A stretch of DNA of 57,264 nucleotides from NCBI GenBank assembly GCA_016926755.1, contig JAFGNZ010000118.1, forward strand, positions 1-57,264, read 5' to 3'. The first letter of the stretch is position 1, and every line of letters begins with the position of its first letter. This document shows positions 16,992 through 27,663 of this stretch, in pieces. This DNA is from Myxococcaceae bacterium. GTDB lineage: Bacteria > Myxococcota > Myxococcia > Myxococcales > Myxococcaceae. The position numbers were made by a program, and so were the translations under genes. Below the pieces are notes generated by a model. It was not told the origin of the DNA. It saw only the letters and a list, made by a program, of their open reading frames with translations, and made no database searches.

Positions 16992-18842
16992 CTACGGCTT
17001 CTCGGCAGAGGGGGCCGGCAGGTGCTGAGGCAGGGTGAACCAGAAGGTGCTGCCCTGCCCGGTGGCGCTCACCACGCCGATCTCCCCGCCATGCGCGTGC
17101 ACGATGTCCCGCGCGATGGACAGGCCCAGCCCCGCCCCGCCCGCGGGCGCTCCGGGCGCCCGGTAGAACTTCTCGAAGATGCGCCCCTGCTCCTCGGAGG
17201 GAATGCCCTCGCCGGTGTCCTTCACCTCGAAGCGCACCCGGCGTTCCTCCTGCGTCACCCTCACCGACACCGCTCCTCCTGAGGGAGTGTGCCGCACACC
17301 ATTGGCCAGGAGGTTCGACAGCACGAGCTGTACCCGCTCCGGGTCCACCTCCACCTCCTCTCCCTCGGGAGCGATCTCCTGGAGCAGCTTCACGCCCCGG
17401 TCCTCCGCCACCGCCTGCTGCGCCGCCAGCGCCTCCTCCACCAGCGCCGTCACGGACACGCGCCGGAGGTTCAGCGTCAGCTGCCCCGCCTGGATGCGCG
17501 AGAGATCCAGCAGATCATCCACGATGCCCTGCAGCCGCTCGCAGTCCTCGCGGGCCGCGGAGAGCAGATCCGCCTGCTTCTCCGTCACCGGCCCCACCAC
17601 GCCCTCGGCGCACAGGTGGATGGCCATCCGCAAGGACGTGAGCGGCGTGCGGAACTCGTGCGCCACCGTGGCCACCAGGTCGTTCTTCAGCTCGTCGAAC
17701 CTGCGCAGCCGCGTCACATCCTGGAGGATGACCGTGGCGCCCACCACGTCCCCGCTCTCTCCGTACACGGGGCTGCCGCGCGGCAGCAGCCAGCGCTCCC
17801 CTTCGGGCGCCGCCACCCGCACCGCCTCCTCGTAGCCGCGCGGCTGGTAGGCCCCCTTACCCCCCAGCACGGAGAGCCGCACCCGCTCCAGCACCTCGCG
17901 CACCTCGGGGGGGACTCGCCCCAGCACGTCCCCCCCCGCCTCCAGCGAGCTCCTCAGCACATCCTCCGCGGCGCGGTTGACGTTGAGCAGCACGCCCCCC
18001 GTGCCGAACACCAGCGCCGGATCCGGCAGGCTGTCGATGGCGGCCTGCGAGGCGGCCTGGGCCTGGAGCAGATCGCCCAGGCTGCTCTGCCGATACTGCT
18101 GGAGCCGCTCCGCCATGGCATTGAAGTCCTGGCTGAGCTGGGAGATCTCATCCCGCCCCTCCACCACCGCGCGCGCCGCCAGGTCCCCCTGCCCCACCCG
18201 CCGCACCGCCTGCGAGAGCACCGACACCGGCCGCAGCGCCCGGTGCGTGAGCGACGTGGAGGCGAACAGGCCCACGAGGAACGCGGCCAGCACCGCCGTC
18301 ACCATCAGCGTGTTGACGCGCTCGCTCTGCCGGCGCAGGGCCTCGCTCTTGCGCATCATCGCGTCCTGGTTCAGGTCCAGGATGGCGGCGGCGGCGGCCT
18401 TGGCCTCCAGAAAGGCAGGGGCCAGCGCCGCGAAGTAGCGCTCGCGCGTGGCCTCCTTGTCTTCCAGCGCGATGAAGCCGTCATAGGCGGCCTGGTAGCC
18501 CGCCCAGGCCTCGCGCAGTCTGCGGGTCGCCTCCACCTCTCCCACCTCGGTGATGTTGCCCTCCTGCACGCGCAGCTCCGCCTCCAGCTTGGGGCGCTGC
18601 TCGGCCTGCTGCTCCTGTCCCCGCTGACGCTCGCCCGCGACGATGAAGAGCGCGGCGCTGTCCATGCGCTCCAGCTGCTCCGTCATCCGCTGCATGGCCA
18701 GCACGCTCCGGTAGTTGTCCTGGAGGATCTCCTGCCCGGAGCGCCCCACCCGCGCCAGCGTGACGACGGCCGTGACGCCCACCAGCACCAGCGCGAGCGC
18801 CAGCGGGGCCTGGGCCAGTAGCAGGCGGCCTCGCAGCGTCAT
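16992..18842 (-). CDS. Membrane sensor histidine kinase with HAMP and PAS domains (kdp-linked)
   Basis: A 616-residue kinase. Helix 1 is at about residues 8-28, a periplasmic four-helix sensor (VGRSGQEILQDNYRSVLAMQ and following) spans about 30-170, and helix 2 lies near 175-195. HAMP follows (RALRPVSVLSQAVRRVGQGD), then a PAS domain (AIDSLPDPALVFGTGGVLLN). HisKA has the phospho-histidine in VAHEFRTPLTSLRMA. The ATPase has N box SNLLANGVRHTPSGG, G1 KDTGEGIPSEEQGRIFEKFY and G2 GAGLGLSIARDIV. The layout resembles NtrB/KinB-type partners of sigma-54 activators, fitting the convergent NtrC-like gene. Its ATG overlaps the stop codon of the truncated kdpD by four bases, so the two are translationally coupled. 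In ordinary KdpD these kinase domains are in the same chain. Confidence 0.93.
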   Translation of the reverse strand: MTLRGRLLLAQAPLALALVLVGVTAVVTLARVGRSGQEILQDNYRSVLAMQRMTEQLERMDSAALFIVAGERQRGQEQQAEQRPKLEAELRVQEGNITEVGEVEATRRLREAWAGYQAAYDGFIALEDKEATRERYFAALAPAFLEAKAAAAAILDLNQDAMMRKSEALRRQSERVNTLMVTAVLAAFLVGLFASTSLTHRALRPVSVLSQAVRRVGQGDLAARAVVEGRDEISQLSQDFNAMAERLQQYRQSSLGDLLQAQAASQAAIDSLPDPALVFGTGGVLLNVNRAAEDVLRSSLEAGGDVLGRVPPEVREVLERVRLSVLGGKGAYQPRGYEEAVRVAAPEGERWLLPRGSPVYGESGDVVGATVILQDVTRLRRFDELKNDLVATVAHEFRTPLTSLRMAIHLCAEGVVGPVTEKQADLLSAAREDCERLQGIVDDLLDLSRIQAGQLTLNLRRVSVTALVEEALAAQQAVAEDRGVKLLQEIAPEGEEVEVDPERVQLVLSNLLANGVRHTPSGGAVSVRVTQEERRVRFEVKDTGEGIPSEEQGRIFEKFYRAPGAPAGGAGLGLSIARDIVHAHGGEIGVVSATGQGSTFWFTLPQHLPAPSAEKP

Positions 18843-20005
18843 GAGCGGCGCTCCTCGTGCGGCGACTCGAAGGCCACCACGTGGATGTCGAAGCCCGTCC
18901 CCTCCCGTAGCAGACGCACGTCCGCGGAGCGGCCCAGCAGCTGCTTCCACCAGGGCTGGTGCGAGCGGCCCACCATGATGTGGCCCACGCCGTGCGAGCG
19001 CGCGAAGTCCAGCAGCGCCTGCACGGGATCCTTCGCGCGCAGGCGGACCACCTCCGCGCCCAGCTCCCGGGCCTTCTCGATGTTGGCCAGCAGGTGGCGC
19101 TGCGCCTCCGCGTCGATCAGGTGCGGGGCCTCGCGTGGCGTCTCCACGTAGACGACGAACCAGTCCGTGTTGAGCCGGCCGGCCATGCGCGAGCCCCGCC
19201 GCAGCAGCGTCGCCGCGCGGGGCGGGTAGCTGGAGAGCGCCACCATCACCCGCCCCCACCCGCCGCCCTTGCCCGACGGCTCCTCGCCCGCGCGCGCCTG
19301 CTGGCCGGCCGTGGCGCGATCCAGGCTCTCCGCCACCTCGCGCAGGGCCAGCTCGCGCAGCGTGGAGAGGTTCTCCTGCTTGAAGAAGCGCTCCAGCGCG
19401 TGGGCCACCTTCTCCGGCGCGTAGATCTTCCCCGCCTTGAGGCGCTCGTGGAGATCCTCCACCGCGAGATCCAGGTTCACCACCTGATCGGCGTTCTTCA
19501 GGAAGCTGTCGGGGATCGTCTCCCGGACGGTGACGCCGGTGGCGCGCTCCACCAGATCATTGAGGCTCTCCAGGTGCTGCACGTTGAAGGCGCCGATGAC
19601 GTTGATGCCCGCGGCGAGCAGCTCCTGCACGTCCTGGTAGCGCCTGGCGTTGCGGCACAGCGGGACGTTGGTGTGCGCCAGCTCGTCCACCACGGCCACC
19701 TGGGGCTTGCGCGCCAGCACCGCGTCCACGTCCATCTCCTCCACCGTGACGTCGCGGTAGGTGAAGGCCTTGCGCGGCACCACCTCCAGGCCGGCCACCA
19801 GCTGCTCGGTCTCCGCGCGGCCATGCGTCTCGATGAAGCCGAGCACCACGTCCACGCCTCGCTTCTTGAGCGCGTGGGCCTCCTCCAGCATGCGGTACGT
19901 CTTGCCCACGCCGGCGGCGAAGCCGATGTAGAGCTTGAGGCGGCCGCGCCGACCCCGCTCCACCAGCTCCAGGAAGTCCTCCGCGCGTGTGCGCCGCGTC
20001 CTCAC
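18839..20005 (-). CDS. kdpD: KdpD N-terminal sensor module as a stand-alone soluble protein
   Basis: A 388-residue protein read from a GTG at 20005 with AAGGAG 8 bases upstream. It contains the KdpD domain: Walker A-like GFAAGVGKTYRML, then VVLGFIETHGRAETEQLVAGL, Walker B-like VAVVDELAHTNVP and QDVQELLAAGINVIGAFNVQ. A universal-stress-protein-like domain follows (VMVALSSYPPRAATLLRRG ... VGHIMVGRSHQPWW). It stops at 388 residues, whereas full KdpD is near 900: the four-helix membrane region, GAF, HisKA and ATPase are absent. Those functions are supplied by the coupled kinase gene downstream (4-base overlap). Short KdpD proteins are known from some cyanobacteria and Deinococcus. Presumed role: cytosolic sensing of potassium or ATP, passed to the kinase by interaction. 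Confidence 0.92.
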   Translation of the reverse strand: MRTRRTRAEDFLELVERGRRGRLKLYIGFAAGVGKTYRMLEEAHALKKRGVDVVLGFIETHGRAETEQLVAGLEVVPRKAFTYRDVTVEEMDVDAVLARKPQVAVVDELAHTNVPLCRNARRYQDVQELLAAGINVIGAFNVQHLESLNDLVERATGVTVRETIPDSFLKNADQVVNLDLAVEDLHERLKAGKIYAPEKVAHALERFFKQENLSTLRELALREVAESLDRATAGQQARAGEEPSGKGGGWGRVMVALSSYPPRAATLLRRGSRMAGRLNTDWFVVYVETPREAPHLIDAEAQRHLLANIEKARELGAEVVRLRAKDPVQALLDFARSHGVGHIMVGRSHQPWWKQLLGRSADVRLLREGTGFDIHVVAFESPHEERRS

Positions 20006-20132
20006 GCTGGCAGCTCCTTGCCTCGCTCCAGGCCCCGCGAGCGCGCCGCTGGCCCGCTGGCCTCCTCGCGGCCGGCGGGAATCGGGATGTAGCGTCTCCT
20101 GGGCCCTGGCGCCATGTCCGCGTGCCGTGCCC

Positions 20133-20783
20133 TCAGGGCGCTGTCCTGGAGTCCTCGGAGGCTCCCATCGTAGGGACGATCCCCGCCGAGCTCCCGGGGA
20201 CCTCGGGCCTGCCAAACTGCCGATCCAACGCGAGGTTCAGCGCCAGGACGTTCACGCGCGGCTCGCCCAGCACGCCCCAGGTGCGGGCCTCGACGTGGGT
20301 GTCCACCACGGCGGCGACACGCTCGGGAGCCACCCCGCGCGCCTTCGACACGCGGGCCACCTGCCACCGCGCGGCCTCGGGAGACAGGTGCGGGTCCAGC
20401 CCGGAGGCAGAGGTGGTGACGAGCTCCGCCGGCACGGGCCCCGGAGCCTCCGGGTTCTCCCGGCGCAGGCGCTCGGCCTCCGCGATGGCGCGGTCGCGCA
20501 GCTTCTGCGAGGTGGGGCCCAGGTTGCTGCCCGAGGAAGCGGCCGCGTCGTACCCATTGCCCGCCGCCGAGGGCCGCGGCTGGAAGTACGCCGCCTGGGT
20601 GAAGCCCTGCCCGATGAGCGCGCTGCCCACCACCCGGCCGCGCTCGTCCGTGATGAGCGAGCCGTTGGCCTCTCGCGAGAAGAGCAGCTGGGCCCCGCCC
20701 GTGACGACCAGCGGGTAGAGCACCCCGGTGAGCACCAGGGTGACGAGGCAGGCCCGCAGCGCGGTGAGGAGTGCGGATGACAT
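20133..20783 (-). CDS. kdpC: Potassium-transporting ATPase subunit C
   Basis: A 216-residue protein starting at an ATG with AAAGGA 7 bases upstream. One N-terminal membrane helix ([21 protein letters not shown]) precedes a periplasmic domain. Family hallmarks are SLIGQGF-like [29 protein letters not shown], and [20 protein letters not shown], then RVSKARG and the C-terminal [11 protein letters not shown]. The tail beyond this ([20 protein letters not shown]) is slightly longer than usual. KdpC is the inhibitor/coupling subunit that stabilises the KdpFABC complex. It follows kdpB after 33 bases; the gap to kdpD downstream is 127 bases. Confidence 0.95.
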   Translation of the reverse strand: MSSALLTALRACLVTLVLTGVLYPLVVTGGAQLLFSREANGSLITDERGRVVGSALIGQGFTQAAYFQPRPSAAGNGYDAAASSGSNLGPTSQKLRDRAIAEAERLRRENPEAPGPVPAELVTTSASGLDPHLSPEAARWQVARVSKARGVAPERVAAVVDTHVEARTWGVLGEPRVNVLALNLALDRQFGRPEVPGSSAGIVPTMGASEDSRTAP

Positions 20784-20816
20784 GACGGAAGTCCTTTCGT
20801 TCACGAGGTGGGCCGC

Positions 20817-22877
<2,061 letters not shown>

Positions 22878-22878
22878 A

Positions 22879-24597
22879 TCAGAACACCTTTCCGGCCCCG
22901 GCGAGGAAGTGCTCGACGATGGGGCCCAGGGAGAGCGCGGGGAAGAACGTGAGCGCGCCAACGATGACGATGACGCTCACCAACAGCCCGGTGAAGAGCG
23001 CGCCGTTGGTGGGGAAGGTGCCAGGGCCCGCGGGCACCACCTTCTTGCCCACCATGGAGCCGGCGATGGCCAGCACCGGGATGATCATCAGGAAGCGGCC
23101 CGCCAGCATCACCAGCCCCAAGCTGATGTTCCAGAAAGGGGTGTTGGCGTTGAGGCCCGCGAAGGCGCTGCCGTTGTTGCCCGCGCCGCTGCTGTACGCG
23201 TAGAGGAGCTCCGACAAGCCGTGTGGCCCCGCGTTGTTGAGCGAGGAGATGCCCTGGGGGAGGACTGCCGCCACGGCGCCCAGCCCGAGGATGAGCAGCG
23301 GGAAGATGAGGATGTACAGCACGGAGAGCTTCATCTCCTTGGCCTCGATCTTCTTGCCGAGATACTCGGGCGTGCGTCCCACCATGAGCCCAGCGATGAA
23401 GACGGAGAGCACCACCATCACCAGGATTCCGTAGAGGCCAGCGCCCACGCCGCCGAAGATCACTTCGCCGAGCTGGATGTTCAGCAGGGGCACCAGCCCG
23501 CCCAGCGCGGTGAAGCTGTCATGCATGGAGTTGACGGCGCCGCACGAGGCGTCCGTGGTGACGGTGGCGAAGAGCGTGGAGGCGGAGAGGCCGAAGCGCA
23601 CCTCCTTGCCCTCCATGTTGCCCACCTGCGCCACCTGCGCCGAGGCCACGGCGGCGTTGTCCGCGGACTCGGCCGCGTAGGCGACAGCCACCCCCGCGAA
23701 GAAGAGGACGCTCATGGCCGCGAAGAGGGCCCAGCCCTGCTTCGTGTCCCGGGCCATCTTCCCGTACGTGTAGGTGAGGGCCGCGGGGATGGCGAAGATG
23801 GAGAGCAGCTGCACCAGGTTGGTGAGCGGCGTGGGGTTCTCGAAGGGGTGGGCGCTGTTGGCGTTGAAGAAGCCACCCCCGTTGGTGCCCAGCATCTTGA
23901 TGGCCTCCTGGGAAGCCACCGGCCCCATGGCGAGCGTCTGCTTCGCTCCCTCCAGCGTCGTCAGCTCGCGGTAGGGCGCGAAGTTCTGCAGCACGCCCTG
24001 GGACACGAGGAAGAGCGCGTAGAGGACGCACAGGGGCAGCAGCACGTAGAGCAGCCCGCGGACGAGGTCCACCCAGAAGTTGCCCAGCGTCTTCTGCCCC
24101 TCGAGACCCGGGCGGCGGGTGAAGCCCCGCGCCAGCGCGAGCGCCACGCAGATACCCGCCGCCGAGGACACGAAGTTCTGCCACGTCAGCCCCGCCATCT
24201 GGGTGAGGTAGCTCATCGTCGATTCGCCCGCGTAGGACTGCCAGTTGGTGTTGGTGGTGAAGCTGACCGCGGTGTTGAAGGCCTGCTCCGGCCCCACCGC
24301 CGCCAGGCCCTGCGGGTTGAGCGGCAGCACGTGCTGGAGCCGCTGGAGCAGGTAGACGATGAAGACGCTGAACAGGCTGAAGGCCAGCAGCGCCAGCGTG
24401 TACTGGCTCCAGCTCTGCTCGCGCTTCGCGTCCGCCCCGCACAGGCGCAGCAGCAAGCGCTCCACCGGGCCGAGCACCCGAGGCAGGGGCTGGTGCTCTC
24501 CCTCGAAGACGCGGAAGAGGTAGCCGCCCAGGGGCTTCGTCAGCGCGAGCACGAGCCCGAAGAACAGGAGGATCTGCAACCAACCGATGAGAGTCAT
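22879..24597 (-). CDS. kdpA: Potassium-transporting ATPase subunit A
   Basis: A 572-residue, ten-helix channel-like subunit. Opening [24 protein letters not shown] is typical. Selectivity-filter type segments are visible: [37 protein letters not shown], and two later glycine-rich loops ([38 protein letters not shown]). It binds and conducts potassium, energised by KdpB. It sits inside the operon downstream of kdpF (13 bases). A potassium-scavenging system of this type works when external potassium is very low. Confidence 0.97.
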   Translation of the reverse strand: MTLIGWLQILLFFGLVLALTKPLGGYLFRVFEGEHQPLPRVLGPVERLLLRLCGADAKREQSWSQYTLALLAFSLFSVFIVYLLQRLQHVLPLNPQGLAAVGPEQAFNTAVSFTTNTNWQSYAGESTMSYLTQMAGLTWQNFVSSAAGICVALALARGFTRRPGLEGQKTLGNFWVDLVRGLLYVLLPLCVLYALFLVSQGVLQNFAPYRELTTLEGAKQTLAMGPVASQEAIKMLGTNGGGFFNANSAHPFENPTPLTNLVQLLSIFAIPAALTYTYGKMARDTKQGWALFAAMSVLFFAGVAVAYAAESADNAAVASAQVAQVGNMEGKEVRFGLSASTLFATVTTDASCGAVNSMHDSFTALGGLVPLLNIQLGEVIFGGVGAGLYGILVMVVLSVFIAGLMVGRTPEYLGKKIEAKEMKLSVLYILIFPLLILGLGAVAAVLPQGISSLNNAGPHGLSELLYAYSSGAGNNGSAFAGLNANTPFWNISLGLVMLAGRFLMIIPVLAIAGSMVGKKVVPAGPGTFPTNGALFTGLLVSVIVIVGALTFFPALSLGPIVEHFLAGAGKVF

Positions 24598-24610
24598 GAA
24601 GGGTCCCGAG

Positions 24611-24700
24611 CTAGAACCGCTCCGGGCGGAGCAGGGCGTAGACGAGGTAGACGGTGAGCAGCACCGCGAGCGTGGCGCCGGCCGCATATTCGAAGGTCAT
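24611..24700 (-). CDS. kdpF: Potassium-transporting ATPase subunit F (29 residues)
   Basis: A 29-residue peptide. Translation gives [19 protein letters not shown] and then [10 protein letters not shown]. The single hydrophobic helix followed by LLRPERF is the KdpF signature, and its position 13 bases before kdpA is where KdpF always lies. It stabilises the KdpFABC complex in the membrane, touching KdpA. GAGAGG lies about 12 bases upstream of the ATG. Confidence 0.92.
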   Translation of the reverse strand: MTFEYAAGATLAVLLTVYLVYALLRPERF

Positions 24701-24716
24701 GGCAGAGGGTCCTCTC

Positions 24717-24797
24717 TCAGAGGCGCTCGCAGCCGCGGGCATAGGCCCACGAGAGCGCGAAGAAGCCGGTGGTGACGAGCACGAGCACGAGATCCAT
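24717..24797 (-). CDS. 26-residue membrane peptide upstream of kdpF
   Basis: A 26-codon reading frame on the minus strand: MDLVLVLVTTGFFALSWA, then YARGCERL and TGA. It has AAGGG 10 bases upstream of the ATG, one hydrophobic helix and a short polar tail with the pattern FFALSWAYxxGCxRL. From memory, very similar unnamed peptides precede kdpF in several proteobacteria, which makes chance unlikely; this needs a search. It lies between the porin (16 bases) and kdpF (16 bases), so all are probably one transcript. A further small subunit or regulator of the Kdp complex is the obvious guess, unproven. Confidence 0.78.
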   Translation of the reverse strand: MDLVLVLVTTGFFALSWAYARGCERL

Positions 24798-24813
24798 GGG
24801 CGTTGACCCTTCT

Positions 24814-25965
24814 CTAGAAGTAGGCCGTGATACCGGCGACCACGAGCGTCTGTGAGGGCTTCAACACGGGAGCTCCTTCCTCTGTCGTCTCACGGCCAGA
24901 GAAGGCGTCCTCGGTCGAACGATCGTGCCTCGCCTCCAGCTTGAGGGTGAGGTGCTCGGCGGGCGTCACCTCGAGGGTGAGGGTGCCCCCGGAGAGAGTC
25001 TGCGCAGTCCCGGTGATGAGCCCATCACGGTCCCTGTAGAACTCGGCGCGAGCGGCGAGGGCCACGGGCTCGGAGAGCTGCAGGCGGGCGTTGAGGCCCG
25101 CGGCGTACCAGAGCGCCGCGTCCGCGCCCGGGAGGCGTTGTGTCCCCACGTCCGCGGTGACCCCCAGGCTGAAGGCCTCCGTCACCTTGTACGTGGCCAC
25201 CACGTCGCCGAACAGGCGCAGGCCGTCACTGTCCTCGCTGCCCTCCTCACCGATGAAGGTGTTGAAGGAGGCGGAGAGGCGCTCGCCTGCATAGGCCACC
25301 TGCGTGCCCAGCGCCTTGCCGTGGTTGTTCTCGCCGATGTTCTGCCAGCCGTTGATCAGGTGGAGCTGCGCGCTCCACGCGTCGTTGAAGCGCCAGGCGC
25401 CCTTGAGGCCCGTCTGGTAGAAGGGCGACAGCTCGCCCATCCACGAGCGCGTGTACGTCCAGTTGAGCTGCGACTGGAAGGACTCGAAGCCGATGTGGCT
25501 CGGGTACATGCCCGCCTCCAACGTGAGCGGGCCACGCGCGAAGGATACCGAGGCCTGCTGCACGTGGCGCCACACGGCGGGCCCCGCCGCCGTGCCCTCC
25601 GGCTCGCCTGCGTGCAGCACCTCCATCGCCGTGCCGTAACCCAAGAAGAGGCGGAACCCCACGGGCGCCGGATCCACGCTCACGCCCAGGGTGGCGAGGT
25701 TCACCGAGAACTCGTTGGCGCGCTTCGCGGTGGTGCCAGTGCCCGGAATGAAGCTGGCCGCGTCCTCGGGCCGGTTGAAGTTGAGGCCGTAGTACGCATC
25801 CACTCCGCCCTCGAGCTTCAGGCGCGAGGCGAGCGCCTCGACAGGGGACGGAGCAGGTGGCTCCGCCGCGGCGGGCGCGGGAGCAGTCGGCGCCTGAGAA
25901 TCCAGGGGTGCAGCCTGTGCAGCGCACAAGCTGTACAGCAGGGTGGTGAGTTCGAGGATCGCCAT
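24814..25965 (-). CDS. Outer-membrane beta-barrel porin (OmpL/BBP2-like), first gene of the kdp operon
   Basis: A 383-residue protein with a signal peptide (cleavage near AAQA, residue 18), an Ala/Pro-rich linker and a long beta-barrel. Alternating strands run to the C-terminal phenylalanine (VVAGITAYF) expected for barrel assembly. The segment GGVDAYYGLNFNRPEDAASF and the later GMYPSHIGFESFQSQLNWTY/RSW region match the putative-porin group called BBP2 or OmpL-like. It precedes the 26-residue peptide by 16 bases and therefore probably shares the kdp promoter; a channel delivering potassium across the outer membrane is an attractive inference. No good ribosome site lies before the ATG; a small GGGAG-CAAT-CTCCC stem occupies the leader instead. 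Confidence 0.8.
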   Translation of the reverse strand: MAILELTTLLYSLCAAQAAPLDSQAPTAPAPAAAEPPAPSPVEALASRLKLEGGVDAYYGLNFNRPEDAASFIPGTGTTAKRANEFSVNLATLGVSVDPAPVGFRLFLGYGTAMEVLHAGEPEGTAAGPAVWRHVQQASVSFARGPLTLEAGMYPSHIGFESFQSQLNWTYTRSWMGELSPFYQTGLKGAWRFNDAWSAQLHLINGWQNIGENNHGKALGTQVAYAGERLSASFNTFIGEEGSEDSDGLRLFGDVVATYKVTEAFSLGVTADVGTQRLPGADAALWYAAGLNARLQLSEPVALAARAEFYRDRDGLITGTAQTLSGGTLTLEVTPAEHLTLKLEARHDRSTEDAFSGRETTEEGAPVLKPSQTLVVAGITAYF

Positions 25966-26001
25966 GGCTCAGGAAGAGGGGGAGATTGCTCCCTTCCCCG
26001 A

Positions 26002-26017
26002 AGCACCTGCCGTGCCA
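26002..26017 (-). promoter_or_regulatory. Sigma-54-type -24/-12 promoter element of the porin-kdp operon
   Basis: Read on the minus strand: TGGCAC, five bases, GTGCT. The -24 half is a perfect consensus match. The -12 half differs from TTGCT only in its first base, and the invariant GG and GC are exactly ten bases apart. The predicted transcript would start near 25991, about 26 bases before the porin ATG. The neighbouring NtrC-family activator has an intact GAFTGA loop, which needs exactly such a promoter. Confidence 0.6.
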
Positions 26018-26087
26018 GACCCGCTGACCCACCCCTCCAATCATTCCAGGCAGTTATCTCTGGTCACCTCGCCGCACGGTTGCAGAT

Positions 26088-26115
26088 TGCACGACTCGAT
26101 TGAAACCATCGTGCA
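26088..26115. promoter_or_regulatory. Inverted repeat, candidate activator-binding site (UAS) for the kdp promoter
   Basis: TGCACGA at 26088-26094 is matched exactly by TCGTGCA at 26109-26115, with 14 bases between. The centre is about 110 bases upstream of the predicted sigma-54 start, the usual place for an NtrC-family activator site. A third GCACG copy lies at 26074-26078. The surrounding DNA is less G+C-rich than the genes. Binding by the protein at 15585-16979 is inference. Confidence 0.45.
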
Positions 26116-26201
26116 TGCTGGCGGGCCTGCTCCCGAGCTTCCCACTCGAGCAGCACCTCAGCGACCATCCGCCAGCACGACCGTGAAGCGAACGAGCCCC
26201 C

Positions 26202-26933
26202 TCATACCCCGGCCGCTGGATCCCACCCGTAGAAGCGCCTCATCTCCTCGTAGAGCTCCGGCGTCTTCTCCTTCATCTCCCGGGGCTTCTCGAAGAAGGA
26301 CTCGGTGGCCACCGCGAAGAACTCCGCCTCGTTGAGCGTGCCGTAGTCGTCCAGCACCTTGCGCTCCACGCGCCGGCCCTGCCGCAGCGCCTGGAAGTGC
26401 TCGCCCATCACCGCGGCCCAGGCCCGGTAGTGCGAGTACTCGCGCAGCCTCGGCGTCCCATCGAAGGCCCCGTCCGCCCGATCCAGCACGTGGGCGAACT
26501 CGTGCGCCGCCGTGTCATGCCCGTCCCGCGGGTTGTTCAGCCCGGCCAGCACCGCGGGCCACGAGAGGATGACCTGGCCCCAGTGCTTCGCCTCGCCGAG
26601 CGTCGCCCCCGTGCGCTCCGGCAGCTTGAAGGCTCTGGGGTAGACGATGATCTCCCGCAGCCGGTCGTAATAGGAGAGGTCCAGGTGGAGCACGAGCTGC
26701 ACCGCGGAGGCCCCCACCACCACGCGCACCTCGTCCGTGATGACGAACCCGTTGGCCCCGAGGAACTCCTTCTCCCAGATGAACACCTTGAGCATGTCCA
26801 GGAAGCGCTGGCGCAGCTCCGGGGACAACGTGCGGAGGAAGGAGACGCGCGCCTCGAGAGCCCCCAGCCACTCGGGAGGGAAAGGGCGGCGCGTCAGCCG
26901 ACGGCGCCAAAGCCAACGAAAGGGTCCAGCCAT
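26202..26933 (-). CDS. MtfA-like zinc-dependent peptidase (M90 family)
   Basis: A 243-residue soluble protein. The catalytic motif HEFAHVLD lies near residue 143, preceded by NPRDGHDTAAH and followed by DYGTLNEAEFFAVATESFFEKP, where the second glutamate and later ligands of the M90/MtfA family are found. Upstream, the RPFPPEWLGALEARVSFLRTLSPE opening and VYPRAFKLP...GQVILSWPAVL also match. In enterobacteria MtfA is a peptidase linked to the glucose-regulator Mlc; here no such link is visible. The stop codon is 236 bases upstream of the porin-kdp operon, on the same strand. It overlaps nothing and may be co-transcribed with the DUF6232-like gene upstream of it. Confidence 0.88.
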   Translation of the reverse strand: MAGPFRWLWRRRLTRRPFPPEWLGALEARVSFLRTLSPELRQRFLDMLKVFIWEKEFLGANGFVITDEVRVVVGASAVQLVLHLDLSYYDRLREIIVYPRAFKLPERTGATLGEAKHWGQVILSWPAVLAGLNNPRDGHDTAAHEFAHVLDRADGAFDGTPRLREYSHYRAWAAVMGEHFQALRQGRRVERKVLDDYGTLNEAEFFAVATESFFEKPREMKEKTPELYEEMRRFYGWDPAAGV

Positions 26934-26982
26934 CGCCGCGCCAGCTTGCCACCGCGGCCCGGCGCCGCACCACTGGGCCAGC

Positions 26983-27510
26983 TCAGCGCGACACGAGGCG
27001 CGGCGGCCAGGACGACTCCGGGAGCCGAATCACCAGCGCCGCGTCCAGCGCCTCCACCACCTGGGTGAAGCACTGATGGTCCCGCGTCTGGAACACCTCG
27101 TGGTCACCCTCGGCGGTGCGCAGCACGAGCCAGTACGTCTCGCTGGCCACCAGCGTGTACAGCAGCGCGGCGAGCAGCAGCCCCATGATGGCCGTGAGCG
27201 CCGCGTACACCGGGCCCGAGTCCGGGTGCGCGAGCAGCGCGGGCACCCCCAGCGTCACGCACACGCCCGCCAGCAGCAGCGGCAGGGAGGGGCGGGGGGA
27301 CTCGCGCCGCGTCCGGAAGCCAGTGAGCTCCTTCAACCGGTACACACCGCCACCCGCCTCCACGGCGTCGTGCGTCAGCCGCAGCCCGCGTGTCTCGAGC
27401 AGGGGGCGTGCGCTCGACGGTGGACAGGGCTCAGGGGGCAGTGGAGGCACGAGCCGCAGGACGACTCGGGGGCGCTGGGGCGCCACGGTCGAGGGTTCCT
27501 GATCGCTCAT
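26983..27510 (-). CDS. Two-helix membrane protein (DUF6232-like)
   Basis: A 175-residue protein. The first 70 residues are a Pro/Arg-rich cytosolic part, then LKELTGFRTRRESPRPSLP leads into two adjacent helices (LLLAGVCVTLGVPALL; AALTAIMGLLLAALLYTLV). A cytosolic tail has the pattern YWLVLRTAEGDHEVFQTRDH and FTQVVEALDAAL. The arrangement of a GVYRLKELTGF segment, a two-helix hairpin and a LRTAxGDxxVFxTRD tail resembles DUF6232 proteins, of unknown role. It lies 49 bases before the peptidase gene on the same strand. Confidence 0.7.
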   Translation of the reverse strand: MSDQEPSTVAPQRPRVVLRLVPPLPPEPCPPSSARPLLETRGLRLTHDAVEAGGGVYRLKELTGFRTRRESPRPSLPLLLAGVCVTLGVPALLAHPDSGPVYAALTAIMGLLLAALLYTLVASETYWLVLRTAEGDHEVFQTRDHQCFTQVVEALDAALVIRLPESSWPPRLVSR

Positions 27511-27663
27511 CCTGCCTCCCTCGGGCTGGTGTCGCGGGAGACTCTGACACGGGTCGGCGGCGCTCCGAGCGCTTTGCGCGCCTCGTGCGTGAGGATGCGC
27601 CAGGGATTCAACGATTGGGGGACCGGGATGTCCGGCATGTGACGCCCCGGCGGTGGGGCGCGC

